Virus record (IMG/VR): IMGVR_UViG_3300017783_000027
Coordinates: 1-54,818 of that record
Reading direction: 5' to 3' (one strand)
DNA: 54,818 bases
Origin: a virus
Part shown: positions 8,417 through 14,416 of the stretch, one piece after another
Layout of the letters: each line of letters opens with the position of its first letter
Position numbering within the stretch: the first letter of the stretch is position 1
Translations under genes and position numbers: made by a program
Notes under the pieces: generated by a model
The model's input: the letters and a program-made list of their open reading frames with translations, nothing else
What the model was told of the DNA's origin: nothing
The model's database searches: none

Positions 8417-8502
8417 TCGCAGCCTTGTGAGGCTGCTTGATGTTATACATAACGGTGTAGTTCCGTCAGGAAGCTCCTAAGTACCTCTGGAAATCCGGAA
8501 AA
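8417..8502 (+). ncRNA. Possible structured RNA of four consecutive hairpins
   Basis: A non-coding stretch between two tiny membrane-protein genes. Successive stems are GCAGCC/GGCTGC (8419-8436), the palindrome GTTATACATAAC, TTCC/GGAA with loop GTCA (about 8460-8471), and TCTGGA/TCCGGA (about 8487-8500). No T-run follows the first stem, so a terminator is a poor explanation. No known riboswitch or ribozyme class was recognised. This is a structural guess from sequence alone. Confidence 0.3.
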
Positions 8503-8511
8503 GACAAACTC

Positions 8512-8519
8512 ACTAAATA
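8512..8519 (+). promoter_or_regulatory. Late-promoter-like ACTAAATA
   Basis: A two-mismatch variant of TATAAATA ending 4 nt before the ATG at 8524, with no Shine-Dalgarno between. The same variant with the same spacing precedes the gene at 11133. Confidence 0.35.
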
Positions 8520-8523
8520 TTCC

Positions 8524-8673
8524 ATGGACTTACAACATGGAGTGTTACTGCTCCTGATAGGCATTCCCTTGTACGTAGTAATAATGTGTATTATACTATA
8601 CGTAGAATCACCAAAGAAGAGTAAACCTAAAGAGGAACGAAACGCCTTACAAGAGTTTAATTCACGTTTATAA
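8524..8673 (+). CDS. Tiny membrane protein (49 aa)
   Basis: The frame reads MDLQHG, then a hydrophobic helix (VLLLLIGIPLYVVIMCIILY), then a charged tail (ESPKKSKPKEERNALQEF). That is one membrane helix with a cytoplasmic, positively charged tail. No Shine-Dalgarno is visible; an ACTAAATA element sits 4 nt upstream, so its mRNA may be leaderless. Its stop lies inside the TATAAATA before the desaturase. Function unknown. Confidence 0.5.
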   Translation: MDLQHGVLLLLIGIPLYVVIMCIILYVESPKKSKPKEERNALQEFNSRL

Positions 8674-8676
8674 ATA
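8669..8676 (+). promoter_or_regulatory. T4-type late promoter TATAAATA, 5 nt before ATG
   Basis: Exact octamer ending 5 nt before the desaturase ATG at 8682. With T4 late geometry (octamer about -13 to -6), transcription would begin at or next to the A of the ATG. Confidence 0.6.
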
Positions 8677-8681
8677 GGTGT

Positions 8682-9317
8682 ATGAGTATGATGATTATAT
8701 TATTAGGATTTTTGTGGTATCAATTCATAAGCGTATTAGGCCTTTCTATTGGTCTACATAGATATTTTGCACATAAGCAATTTTCTTATAAGTATATGTC
8801 TTCTTTTATGGAGACTGTAACCTTGTTTCTATCCTTACTAGCAGGCTCACGGTCACCATTAGGTTGGATTGGCGCTCATAGAATTCATCACAGGTATTCT
8901 GATACAAACAAAGACCCACATAGTCCTTTACATAAAGGGTTTCTTAAAGTTCTTTTCAATCAATGGAAAGTTCGTAATATTCCTATGCGTTATGTAAGAG
9001 ACTTGTATGATAATAAAAGAATAATGTTTTTCCATAACTACTGGTTGTTTATATGGATAATCGCCGGACTCGTCACTCTGATGGTGTCTTGGAAATTCTT
9101 TTTTATATTCGTAGTATCGCCTTTCGTGTATGGCTTTCTATCTTTCGGTATTTTCAATGCCTTAGGCCATTCTAATGGTAAACCAGTGACCAATTCTTTT
9201 ATTAATCTATTGTCTGGTGGCGAAGGCCCACATGACGTTCATCATAAAAACTCAAAACAAATTAAATTAAGTAAATACGATATATCAGGAATTATAATTG
9301 AAAAGTGTTTAAGATAA
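8682..9317 (+). CDS. Membrane fatty acid desaturase (delta-9/stearoyl-CoA type)
   Basis: A 211-residue membrane protein with the three histidine boxes of acyl desaturases: HRYFAH (H26...H31), HRIHH (H66, H69, H70) and HDVHH (H184, H187, H188). Together they bind the di-iron centre that inserts a cis double bond into acyl chains. Hydrophobic helices flank the boxes. It is shorter than many bacterial members, but all ligands are present. ATGs at 8688 and 8691 are alternative starts. Likely an auxiliary gene taken from a bacterium that changes host membrane lipids during infection. Confidence 0.85.
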   Translation: MSMMIILLGFLWYQFISVLGLSIGLHRYFAHKQFSYKYMSSFMETVTLFLSLLAGSRSPLGWIGAHRIHHRYSDTNKDPHSPLHKGFLKVLFNQWKVRNIPMRYVRDLYDNKRIMFFHNYWLFIWIIAGLVTLMVSWKFFFIFVVSPFVYGFLSFGIFNALGHSNGKPVTNSFINLLSGGEGPHDVHHKNSKQIKLSKYDISGIIIEKCLR

Positions 9318-9793
9318 TTGAGAAAGCACCACCACAATGGTTGCTTGATAACATAGCAAAAGGTAATGACAAACTAAAAGTCAATTACACATACGAGAGA
9401 CTCAAACTACCACAGATGTTGTGTTTCTGTACGTTAATGTATAATGATGACATAGTTGGTTTTTCAGGTCTACAGAAATGGGAAAATAATACTGCTAGAG
9501 TTAATAGTAGATGTTATATTACACCAGAGTTTAGACAGTATAAAGTAAGAGGTGAGAGAGTACGTTATCCATGGAAATATCTAGCACCTTATCAAATACG
9601 TATTGCAGAAGATTTAGGTTATACAAAGTTGTTTTGGTCTACAGAGTTATATAAACGACCAGGTAAAACAATGGCACTAACAATAGAATATGCAAAACAA
9701 TATTTACCAGAGGGTTGGTCTTATAATCAACTTGAAGGCAAACATGATGTAAACGGAGTTCAACAAGAAGTATGCGAGATATTGAAATCATAG
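9305..9793 (+). CDS. Possible GNAT-like acyltransferase
   Basis: A 162-residue protein beginning with a GTG codon inside the end of the desaturase gene (MFKIIEKAPPQWLL...). Features such as YNDDIVGFSGLQKW, NSRCYITPEFRQYK and IRIAEDLGYTKLFWST follow the strand-helix order of GNAT proteins (central strands, then a helix after an R/Q-rich turn). The canonical Q/RxxGxG/A acetyl-CoA motif is not clean. It overlaps the next gene by 22 nt. Family assignment is tentative. Confidence 0.4.
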   Translation: MFKIIEKAPPQWLLDNIAKGNDKLKVNYTYERLKLPQMLCFCTLMYNDDIVGFSGLQKWENNTARVNSRCYITPEFRQYKVRGERVRYPWKYLAPYQIRIAEDLGYTKLFWSTELYKRPGKTMALTIEYAKQYLPEGWSYNQLEGKHDVNGVQQEVCEILKS

Positions 9794-10395
9794 ATAACAT
9801 AGAAAGTTTAGATGACGCTAAACAATATATGTCAAAATATGGTACAGTCAAAGATATGATTGACCTGCCTGAAATTGGTAAAAAAGAAACCATAGATATA
9901 CCAAATCAGTTATGGCACCAAGATGGCCTACAGACAGAAAGTCAACCTAATTATCAAGCGTTATGGTGTAAGTATGCAGAAGATAAATGTCCTACTACAC
10001 AATACATTTCTTCTAGGATATCAGATGAGTTAGGTAAGAAGTATGAGGGTCTTAAATGTAAATTCAATTTTAAGAAACCAATAGACGAAGGTAGATTCTA
10101 TAAGTTTGATACTAAACTAGACCAACGATTGTATTTAAGAAGAATCTATAAAGGCGATAAAGAGATTATTGGTAAAGATGACCAAGGTTACTTCACACGT
10201 TGGAATGAAATGGCCGTTTTGAATAATGATATTTACAAAGAATTAGAAAGTGCTGTTATGTCTAACGAAGTACAAGAAGTTAAGTGGAAGACAAACAGAT
10301 TGGTTGTAGCAAATAACTTTACTACATTACACAGACGAACACCATTTACATATCCTGATGGTGAACGAATTATCTTTCGTGCTTACGTGAATTAA
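9772..10395 (+). CDS. 2OG-Fe(II) oxygenase, TauD-like
   Basis: A 207-residue protein. LWHQDG provides the HxD iron ligands (H49, D51), and NNFTTLHRRTPF provides the distal His (H187), with basic residues R199 and R203 able to hold 2-oxoglutarate. This order fits the TauD/TfdA-type jelly-roll dioxygenases. The substrate is unknown. It starts within the previous gene and ends tail to tail with the next gene (4 nt overlap), which lies on the other strand. Confidence 0.7.
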   Translation: MRDIEIIDNIESLDDAKQYMSKYGTVKDMIDLPEIGKKETIDIPNQLWHQDGLQTESQPNYQALWCKYAEDKCPTTQYISSRISDELGKKYEGLKCKFNFKKPIDEGRFYKFDTKLDQRLYLRRIYKGDKEIIGKDDQGYFTRWNEMAVLNNDIYKELESAVMSNEVQEVKWKTNRLVVANNFTTLHRRTPFTYPDGERIIFRAYVN

Positions 10396-10937
10396 GTATA
10401 GTGTAAATAACTACCTAAAATATACTTTGGCGTTTTGATTGGTTTATGACCAGCATGTAAATATGTCCATGTAGGTGGAAACATTAATAACTTACCAGTC
10501 TTTGGTTGTACTTTCATATCGTAATTACTAAAAGAAGTCCAACCCTCTTCATTGTCATTTAGATATAAAAAGAATACCAAGAAACGTCTTGCTGTTTCAT
10601 AGTTGCCTACATCTACATGTTCTTTGAATTCATCTAGGTCGTTAGGTTCATATTTCTTAAACCTCATTTGTTCCCATCCAAAGTGTGTAGGCCATTGTGT
10701 AGGTCCTATGCCTACATCTTTAGCATACCTTTTCACATAAGGTGTTAAATGTTGATAGAGGTCAGCAACTATATTCTTCCAATCGTCATGTTGATTTAGA
10801 TTGATTTCTGTAAAGTTACGGTGACCTTTGAGATTAGTATTGACTTGTTGGTCTTTGTTGATTTCAAACTTCTCAATCAGTTGTTTACAAATAGACCTAT
10901 CTAATACTTCTTCATATTCTCTAATATAATTTTCCAT
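10392..10937 (-). CDS. 2OG-Fe(II) oxygenase, prolyl-4-hydroxylase-like
   Basis: The start at 10937 has GGAGAT just upstream and gives 181 residues; the ATG at 10955 is an alternative. The motif EHVDVGNYETARRFLVFFLY carries H107-x-D109, PKTGKLLMFPP forms the next strands, and LHAGHKPIKTPKYIL carries the distal His (H161 or H164) and Lys171 for 2-oxoglutarate. This is the prolyl-4-hydroxylase-like layout common in marine T4-type phages. The target is unknown. Confidence 0.75.
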   Translation of the reverse strand: MENYIREYEEVLDRSICKQLIEKFEINKDQQVNTNLKGHRNFTEINLNQHDDWKNIVADLYQHLTPYVKRYAKDVGIGPTQWPTHFGWEQMRFKKYEPNDLDEFKEHVDVGNYETARRFLVFFLYLNDNEEGWTSFSNYDMKVQPKTGKLLMFPPTWTYLHAGHKPIKTPKYILGSYLHYT

Positions 10938-10955
10938 AATATCTCCAATATACAC

Positions 10956-10963
10956 TATTTAGT
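10956..10963 (-). promoter_or_regulatory. Late-promoter-like ACTAAATA (minus strand)
   Basis: Read on the minus strand, ACTAAATA ends 18 nt before the P4H-like start at 10937, with a GGAGAT Shine-Dalgarno between. It is a two-mismatch form of TATAAATA. Confidence 0.35.
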
Positions 10964-10983
10964 TTGGTGTGGCAATGCTGGTT

Positions 10984-10991
10984 TATAAATA
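10984..10991 (+). promoter_or_regulatory. T4-type late promoter TATAAATA, 8 nt before ATG
   Basis: Exact octamer in the gap after the P4H-like gene, ending 8 nt before the ATG at 11000. No Shine-Dalgarno lies between, predicting a leader of a few nucleotides at most. Confidence 0.6.
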
Positions 10992-10999
10992 GTGCTTTG

Positions 11000-11116
11000 A
11001 TGTATAAGCGTCAAAAAAAGAAACCTAAAAAGAAACCAAATAAGCAACCTTTTGGTTATCAACCCAATAATCCACTTACTCTATATCTGTATCGTCTTAA
11101 AGTCTTGGTCAAATAA
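11000..11116 (+). CDS. Small lysine-rich protein (38 aa)
   Basis: The frame starts MYKRQKKKPKKKPNKQPFGY and ends LYLYRLKVLVK. The very basic N-terminus could bind nucleic acid or a membrane surface. It is placed directly behind an exact TATAAATA, which supports expression as a late gene. No family is recognised. Confidence 0.5.
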   Translation: MYKRQKKKPKKKPNKQPFGYQPNNPLTLYLYRLKVLVK

Positions 11117-11120
11117 GTGT

Positions 11121-11128
11121 ACTAAATA
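11121..11128 (+). promoter_or_regulatory. Late-promoter-like ACTAAATA
   Basis: Two-mismatch variant ending 4 nt before the ATG at 11133, with no Shine-Dalgarno. It repeats the arrangement seen before the gene at 8524. Confidence 0.3.
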
Positions 11129-11132
11129 ATGG

Positions 11133-11762
11133 ATGGAAAAATTTTATGAGGAAGTCCCTTTATCAATTGACATTGACCGACTTGGTAAATCATACTTTGA
11201 TTTTAAACATCATTTAGGTTTTAGAACAGACGACAAACGCAATATAGATTTCAATGCTATTTGTGTTAACAGAATACCTGGTGACGAATCATCTATACAA
11301 GGTGGTAACGTTAGAGGTTTGTATTGGACAATGCCTGATACAACCAATGTAGAAGAACAACGATTAGAACCTGTTAAAGAACATTTATATACTGAAATAT
11401 GTCCTGAATTTAAAGGCACATATATTGAAGAAGTATATAACATCATCACAAAAAAATTTAAATTAGGAAGAGTACGTCTTTTGATGAAACCACCAAGGTC
11501 TTGTTTATCTTGGCATAGGGATCCTGAAATGAGATTACATATTCCTATTATAACTAATAAAGGTTGTATCATGGTAATAGAAGATACAGCGTTTCATATG
11601 CCAGCAAATGGTAATGGTTATATTACAGATAACACAAAGTATCATAACTTCTTTAACGGCTCTGAATTTGATAGAGTTCATTTAGTCGCCACAGTATTAG
11701 AACACAATTGTGGCATGGATTGGCAAGATGAAGTGAAATACGAGTGTTGTAAACTTTGTTGA
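11133..11762 (+). CDS. 2OG-Fe(II) oxygenase, aspartyl/asparaginyl hydroxylase-like
   Basis: A 209-residue protein. LSWHRDPEMRLHIPI carries H128-x-D130, and KYHNFFNGSEFDRVHLV carries the distal His171 and Arg181. This is the aspartyl/asparaginyl beta-hydroxylase pattern. A second copy of the same architecture is encoded at 41727-42512. Several Cys lie at the extreme C-terminus (YECCKLC), which is unusual for the family and could bind metal or form disulfides. Substrate unknown. Confidence 0.7.
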   Translation: MEKFYEEVPLSIDIDRLGKSYFDFKHHLGFRTDDKRNIDFNAICVNRIPGDESSIQGGNVRGLYWTMPDTTNVEEQRLEPVKEHLYTEICPEFKGTYIEEVYNIITKKFKLGRVRLLMKPPRSCLSWHRDPEMRLHIPIITNKGCIMVIEDTAFHMPANGNGYITDNTKYHNFFNGSEFDRVHLVATVLEHNCGMDWQDEVKYECCKLC

Positions 11763-11837
11763 TTTCCCTTTACAAATTATTGACTCGATTTACAAAATAG
11801 CTGTAAATCCTGTAAACTTTGAAACATAAGTATTCCT

Positions 11838-11960
11838 ATGGACGAAGAATTAAAATACTTAGAAGAGAAGCATAATAGAGGCGTATTTGTCAATGATGAT
11901 AACCACGATTGGGGTGGTTGTCCTTCTACTTATGAAGAAGACGAAAAAAAAGAGGAGTAA
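11838..11960 (+). CDS. Small acidic protein (40 aa)
   Basis: The frame reads MDEELKYLEEKHNRGVFVND... and ends YEEDEKKEE, with WGGCPSTY in the middle. A TTGACT...GTAAAT pair with 17-nt spacing about 30 nt upstream is a weak sigma70-like promoter. The stop lies inside the hairpin at 11944-11970. No family recognised. Confidence 0.4.
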   Translation: MDEELKYLEEKHNRGVFVNDDNHDWGGCPSTYEEDEKKEE

Positions 11961-12051
11961 AACTCCTCTTTCTAAAGACTTACAGGCCACGATTAACGAC
12001 TTACGCACAACTGCTTTATATCTCCTTTTGGTTGTTGTTTGCTGTGATTAG
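11932..12051 (+). CDS. Possible small basic membrane peptide overlapping the previous gene
   Basis: In a different frame from the 40-aa gene, an ATG at 11932 opens MKKTKKKRSKTPLSKDLQ, followed by ATINDLRTTA and a hydrophobic end (LYLLLVVVCCD). Basic head plus membrane helix is a protein-like pattern, but there is no Shine-Dalgarno and it runs through the hairpin. It may be chance. Confidence 0.3.
   Translation: MKKTKKKRSKTPLSKDLQATINDLRTTALYLLLVVVCCD
11944..11970 (-). terminator. Intrinsic terminator for the leftward operon
   Basis: A 9-bp stem (AAGAGGAGT/ACTCCTCTT) with a 3-nt loop. Read leftward it is followed by eight T residues, the form of a Rho-independent terminator. Read rightward only a short T-run follows. 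It lies at the end of the leftward tRNA-bearing operon, which fits. Confidence 0.7.
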
Positions 12052-12076
12052 CAACTACATCATTTTCAATCTCCTT

Positions 12077-12280
12077 TCAAGCATAAAAATCTCTGCTTAG
12101 TTTTGTTGGTGTGATTGGTGCTTCCTGCCGGACTTGAACCGGCACGGCTTTATCGCCCACAGATTTTAAGTCTGTTATGTCTACCATTTCCATCAAGGAA
12201 GCATAATCAATATTACCTCGTTCATATTCAATATGAATATAAAAATCATTTAACTCTTTTGTTGTTTCTGGTTGTATCAT
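12077..12280 (-). CDS. Doubtful ORF that runs through tRNA-Leu
   Basis: Its ATG overlaps the stop of the 85-aa gene (ATGA), and the first 26 residues (MIQPETTKELNDFYIHIEYE...) look protein-like. From about residue 27 on it is simply the tRNA-Leu gene translated. Either a small gene has been cut by the tRNA, or the frame is accidental. It is recorded because automatic callers may list it. Confidence 0.25.
   Translation of the reverse strand: MIQPETTKELNDFYIHIEYERGNIDYASLMEMVDITDLKSVGDKAVPVQVRQEAPITPTKLSRDFYA
12116..12202 (-). tRNA. tRNA-Leu (UAA)
   Basis: The minus strand folds as a class II tRNA: acceptor GCTTCCT/AGGAAGC, anticodon stem CAGA/TCTG with loop CTTAAAA (anticodon TAA), a long variable arm, T-arm GCCGG-TTCAAGT-CCGGC, discriminator A, and an encoded CCA. 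It reads TTA, a very common Leu codon in this window. Confidence 0.93.
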
Positions 12281-12534
12281 AGTAACGCCAATTCTTTTGT
12301 TTCTTCTCTATGTAAAAGATACTGTCGTACCTCTTCTCGGTCTGGTACACGATAACTACCAAAAATTTTATTATCTAAACTTCGCAACCAAGCATTATTT
12401 GGTAGAGTAATATCGTGGTACATTTTAGCATTGTGACCGTCTGATTCTATTTCATAGGTCGCCTCGTACTTAATAATCGCATTTGTATTTTCACAAACAA
12501 ATGTGTATGTTGTATCTCTCATGTTGTAAGGCAT
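12277..12534 (-). CDS. Hypothetical protein (85 aa)
   Basis: The start at 12534 is set by AAAAGGAG seven bases upstream, directly after tRNA-Arg in the same leftward transcript. The protein is soluble and mixed (DTTYTFVCENTNAIIKYEAT, then PNNAWLRSLDNKIFGSY and a charged C-terminal helix). No motif is recognised. Confidence 0.6.
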   Translation of the reverse strand: MPYNMRDTTYTFVCENTNAIIKYEATYEIESDGHNAKMYHDITLPNNAWLRSLDNKIFGSYRVPDREEVRQYLLHREETKELALL

Positions 12535-12551
12535 AGTTGCTCCTTTTAAAT

Positions 12552-12629
12552 TGGCCTGCCCTCCAGGATTCGAACCTGGGACCTACAGCTTAGAAGGCTG
12601 TTGCTCTAATCCAGCTGAGCTAAGGGCAG
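12552..12629 (-). tRNA. tRNA-Arg (UCU)
   Basis: The minus strand folds as a standard tRNA: acceptor CTGCCCT/AGGGCAG, D-arm GCTC/GAGC, anticodon stem ACAGC/GCTGT with loop CTTCTAA (anticodon TCT), T-arm CCAGG-TTCGAAT-CCTGG, discriminator G, then an encoded CCA. It reads AGA, the dominant Arg codon here. Confidence 0.95.
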
Positions 12630-12635
12630 ATAAAA

Positions 12636-13358
12636 TTATGATATTGCTATTCGGTGCATAAGTCTTTTGTCCATATGTTCAAACTCATGTCTTTTGTGAA
12701 TGGTCAACCATTGTTCACTAACGACAAGGTCGCCGTCTTCCCAATGGTGGTCGTATCTGTACTTATCTTTAAGTACATGATGTTTAAGATATTCAAACAG
12801 GTCATCAGGAATACCACCGAGTATTTGATTGAAAGGAAAATATAATCCTGTCTGACCTGCTTCGTTTGTTTGTACTAAATCCCATTTTAAATCCTCATTA
12901 TGATGGTCTTTAAAAAATTCATCTACTGTATAATTACCTGATTTGAAGCCACATGTAAATTGAATATCTTTACATCTATTTTGCATATCTTCATCTAGGT
13001 CATTATAAGCGGCTCTGTTATCAATCCATGATGTGATAGAACCTTTACTACCTTTTACGGCATAAATCCATACGATACTTGCTCTGTTTTCGTTACTTGG
13101 TTTGTTGGCGTGCCAATCTAAAGTTTCTTTAGTACCAAATAAAGCACCTTGTGTAACATTTGATATTCCGTCTAAAGGACCCTTAAATGCTTTTTGTTGA
13201 TTGTGTTCACGTTCAGTAACCGGCTTCTTTACTGTACCAATAGATTCAGCAATAGCCATTTCTTTTTCAGGAGTAATCTGACCAAGTTTGCTCACACAAA
13301 CAAGGTCAGTAAATACTGATTCTCTAGTTATATTAGAATGGTTAAAATACTTCTTCAA
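12636..13358 (-). CDS. 2OG-Fe(II) oxygenase-like, TauD family, with HxN in place of HxD
   Basis: A 240-residue protein that must start at a TTG, since a TAA directly precedes it in frame; GAGG lies about 8 nt upstream. ETLDWHANKPS sits where TauD proteins have WHxD, giving H83 and N85 instead of the acid. RYDHHWEDGDLVVSEQWLTIHKR carries the distal His221, with R232/R236 for the cosubstrate. The missing acid could alter activity, as in halogenase-type members where it is Ala/Gly, or the ligand may be Asn. Same frame as the upstream KOW-like gene with only that stop between. Confidence 0.65.
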   Translation of the reverse strand: MKKYFNHSNITRESVFTDLVCVSKLGQITPEKEMAIAESIGTVKKPVTEREHNQQKAFKGPLDGISNVTQGALFGTKETLDWHANKPSNENRASIVWIYAVKGSKGSITSWIDNRAAYNDLDEDMQNRCKDIQFTCGFKSGNYTVDEFFKDHHNEDLKWDLVQTNEAGQTGLYFPFNQILGGIPDDLFEYLKHHVLKDKYRYDHHWEDGDLVVSEQWLTIHKRHEFEHMDKRLMHRIAIS

Positions 13359-13604
13359 TTAAGCAGCCTCTAACATTGACATAGGTACTCTATAACTTCT
13401 ACCTAACATATCAACTACACATTTAGTCTGATTGATTTTGGTAATAGTACCAGGAGTTTTTTTAGTTTTCTGAACAACAAATACTTTTTGTCCAACAGAT
13501 AAGGTTGCCTTACCAACCATAACTTTCATTTGAGATATAAACTCAGAAAGGTCGTTAAGTTGAGCAAGGTTCATTTTTTGTATTTCAGTTTTCACATTAT
13601 TCAT
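13359..13604 (-). CDS. Small protein with a KOW/SH3-like C-terminus
   Basis: The start at 13604 has AAGGA upstream and gives 81 residues; 13646 is an alternative. After a helical N-terminus (LAQLNDLSEFISQMKV), the part from about residue 36 (LSVGQKVFVVQK, then GTITKINQTKCVVDM and YRVPMSML) has the small beta-barrel pattern of KOW-type domains. That could mean RNA, ribosome or polymerase contacts. It sits in the leftward early-type operon. Function is inferred only. Confidence 0.55.
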   Translation of the reverse strand: MNNVKTEIQKMNLAQLNDLSEFISQMKVMVGKATLSVGQKVFVVQKTKKTPGTITKINQTKCVVDMLGRSYRVPMSMLEAA

Positions 13605-13618
13605 AATATTATATATCC

Positions 13619-13981
13619 TTATTTTAAGTAAAGAGGTCCAGTCCATCTGATAGGGTAATTACCAGTAAGTACGTTTCCTCGGGGTTGATTTAAGGCAGGT
13701 GCATTGTAACCAGCAGGTTTCAATATATCACCTATCTTAAAATGTTTAAAGTCAGTTTTACAGATAAAGGCAAAGACAGAATTATCTCGTACAATCTTAA
13801 TGTACTTTTGTCCTTCTTTAACTTTAATTGAATCGTCCCATTTATCAAGTTGTTCTTGTGAGTACGAACCAATTTCTTCTTTACCTGAAGATGACCAACG
13901 GTGATAATCTTCTTTAGCACCATTCATCAAATTCTTAATTCCTTCATTAAGCGATTTGGCAGTGTTTTTTACTAGTGTCAT
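13619..13981 (-). CDS. Hypothetical protein (120 aa)
   Basis: The start at 13981 follows AAAAGGA and yields MTLVKNTAKSLNEG...; the ATG at 14080 would read back through the neighbouring gene. It is a soluble protein with two parts: a helical charged half (EDYHRWSSSGKEEIGSYS) and a beta-rich half (KYIKIVRDNSVFAFICK, IGDILKPAGYNAPA). The motif is unrecognised. It starts 3 nt after the 57-aa membrane-protein gene. Confidence 0.6.
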   Translation of the reverse strand: MTLVKNTAKSLNEGIKNLMNGAKEDYHRWSSSGKEEIGSYSQEQLDKWDDSIKVKEGQKYIKIVRDNSVFAFICKTDFKHFKIGDILKPAGYNAPALNQPRGNVLTGNYPIRWTGPLYLK

Positions 13982-13983
13982 TT

Positions 13984-14157
13984 TTAGTCCTTTTGTTGAG
14001 TTGATATGGCTATTATACCAGAAATAATCATAATTGTCAAGCATAAAAAGAACATTGTCCAGTTTTCTTGACCCATACAATGTCCACTACAATCCTCAAT
14101 TGAACCAACTGCTAGAATTGCAGACATTATAGATGTAAAAGCAAAAAATGTACTCAT
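13984..14157 (-). CDS. Small two-helix membrane protein (57 aa)
   Basis: The ATG at 14157 shares one base with the preceding stop (TAATG), and the frame ends 3 nt before the next start. The reading is MSTFFAFTSIMSAILAVGS, a loop with CSGHC, then WTMFFLCLTIMIISGIIA and a polar end. Two membrane helices joined by a Cys/His-bearing loop are predicted. It fits perfectly in the operon but is short. Function unknown. Confidence 0.6.
   Translation of the reverse strand: MSTFFAFTSIMSAILAVGSIEDCSGHCMGQENWTMFFLCLTIMIISGIIAISTQQKD
14012..14040 (-). promoter_or_regulatory. Perfect sigma70 consensus promoter
   Basis: On the minus strand, TTGACA (14040-14035) and TATAAT (14017-14012) are separated by exactly 17 nt. 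It lies inside the 57-aa membrane-protein gene and points at the gene starting at 13981. A host-sigma early promoter is likely; a coding coincidence is possible but both hexamers are perfect. Confidence 0.65.
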
Positions 14158-14330
14158 TAGGCAACCTCATAAGTTTCTATTGCTACAAGATTCGCAATTG
14201 TTAAGTCATTATTAAGATAATTCTTAATAGTTGTATCAACACTCGCTTTTTCAGTAGTGTTAACTTCATTCTCAACGTCAAAAGTCTTGATTTTGTCGTT
14301 TTCAGTGTATTTGATTAGTGTTTTAAACAT
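14157..14330 (-). CDS. Small hypothetical protein (57 aa), first gene of leftward operon
   Basis: The start at 14330 follows AAAGGAA at ideal spacing and gives MFKTLIKYTENDKIKTFDVE...; the upstream ATG at 14411 lies above the promoter. It has a strand-rich N-terminus and a helical C-terminal half. Similar short proteins that begin with an amphipathic strand occur in T4-type phages, but I do not recognise a named family. Confidence 0.6.
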   Translation of the reverse strand: MFKTLIKYTENDKIKTFDVENEVNTTEKASVDTTIKNYLNNDLTIANLVAIETYEVA

Positions 14331-14360
14331 AGTGTTTCCTTTCTCAATCATTATGGATAC

Positions 14361-14389
14361 ACTATACACTAGATAAATAGAGAAAGCAA
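14361..14389 (-). promoter_or_regulatory. Sigma70-like promoter of leftward operon
   Basis: On the minus strand, TTGCTT (14389-14384) and TATAGT (14366-14361) are spaced 17 nt, with the start codon at 14330 and its Shine-Dalgarno downstream. It is the likely early promoter for the operon ending at the 11944-11970 terminator. Confidence 0.6.
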
Positions 14390-14416
14390 GCGAAAAAGGC
14401 GCTTTTTTCAAAAAAA

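Noticed and set aside
8419-8436. Hairpin GCAGCC/GGCTGC as an intrinsic terminator
   Set aside because: No T-run follows, and further stems continue downstream; kept only as part of a possible structured RNA.
12060-12078. Strong minus-strand Shine-Dalgarno followed by ATG ATG TAG
   Set aside because: Only a two-codon frame follows; no gene can be supported, though a leader peptide cannot be excluded.
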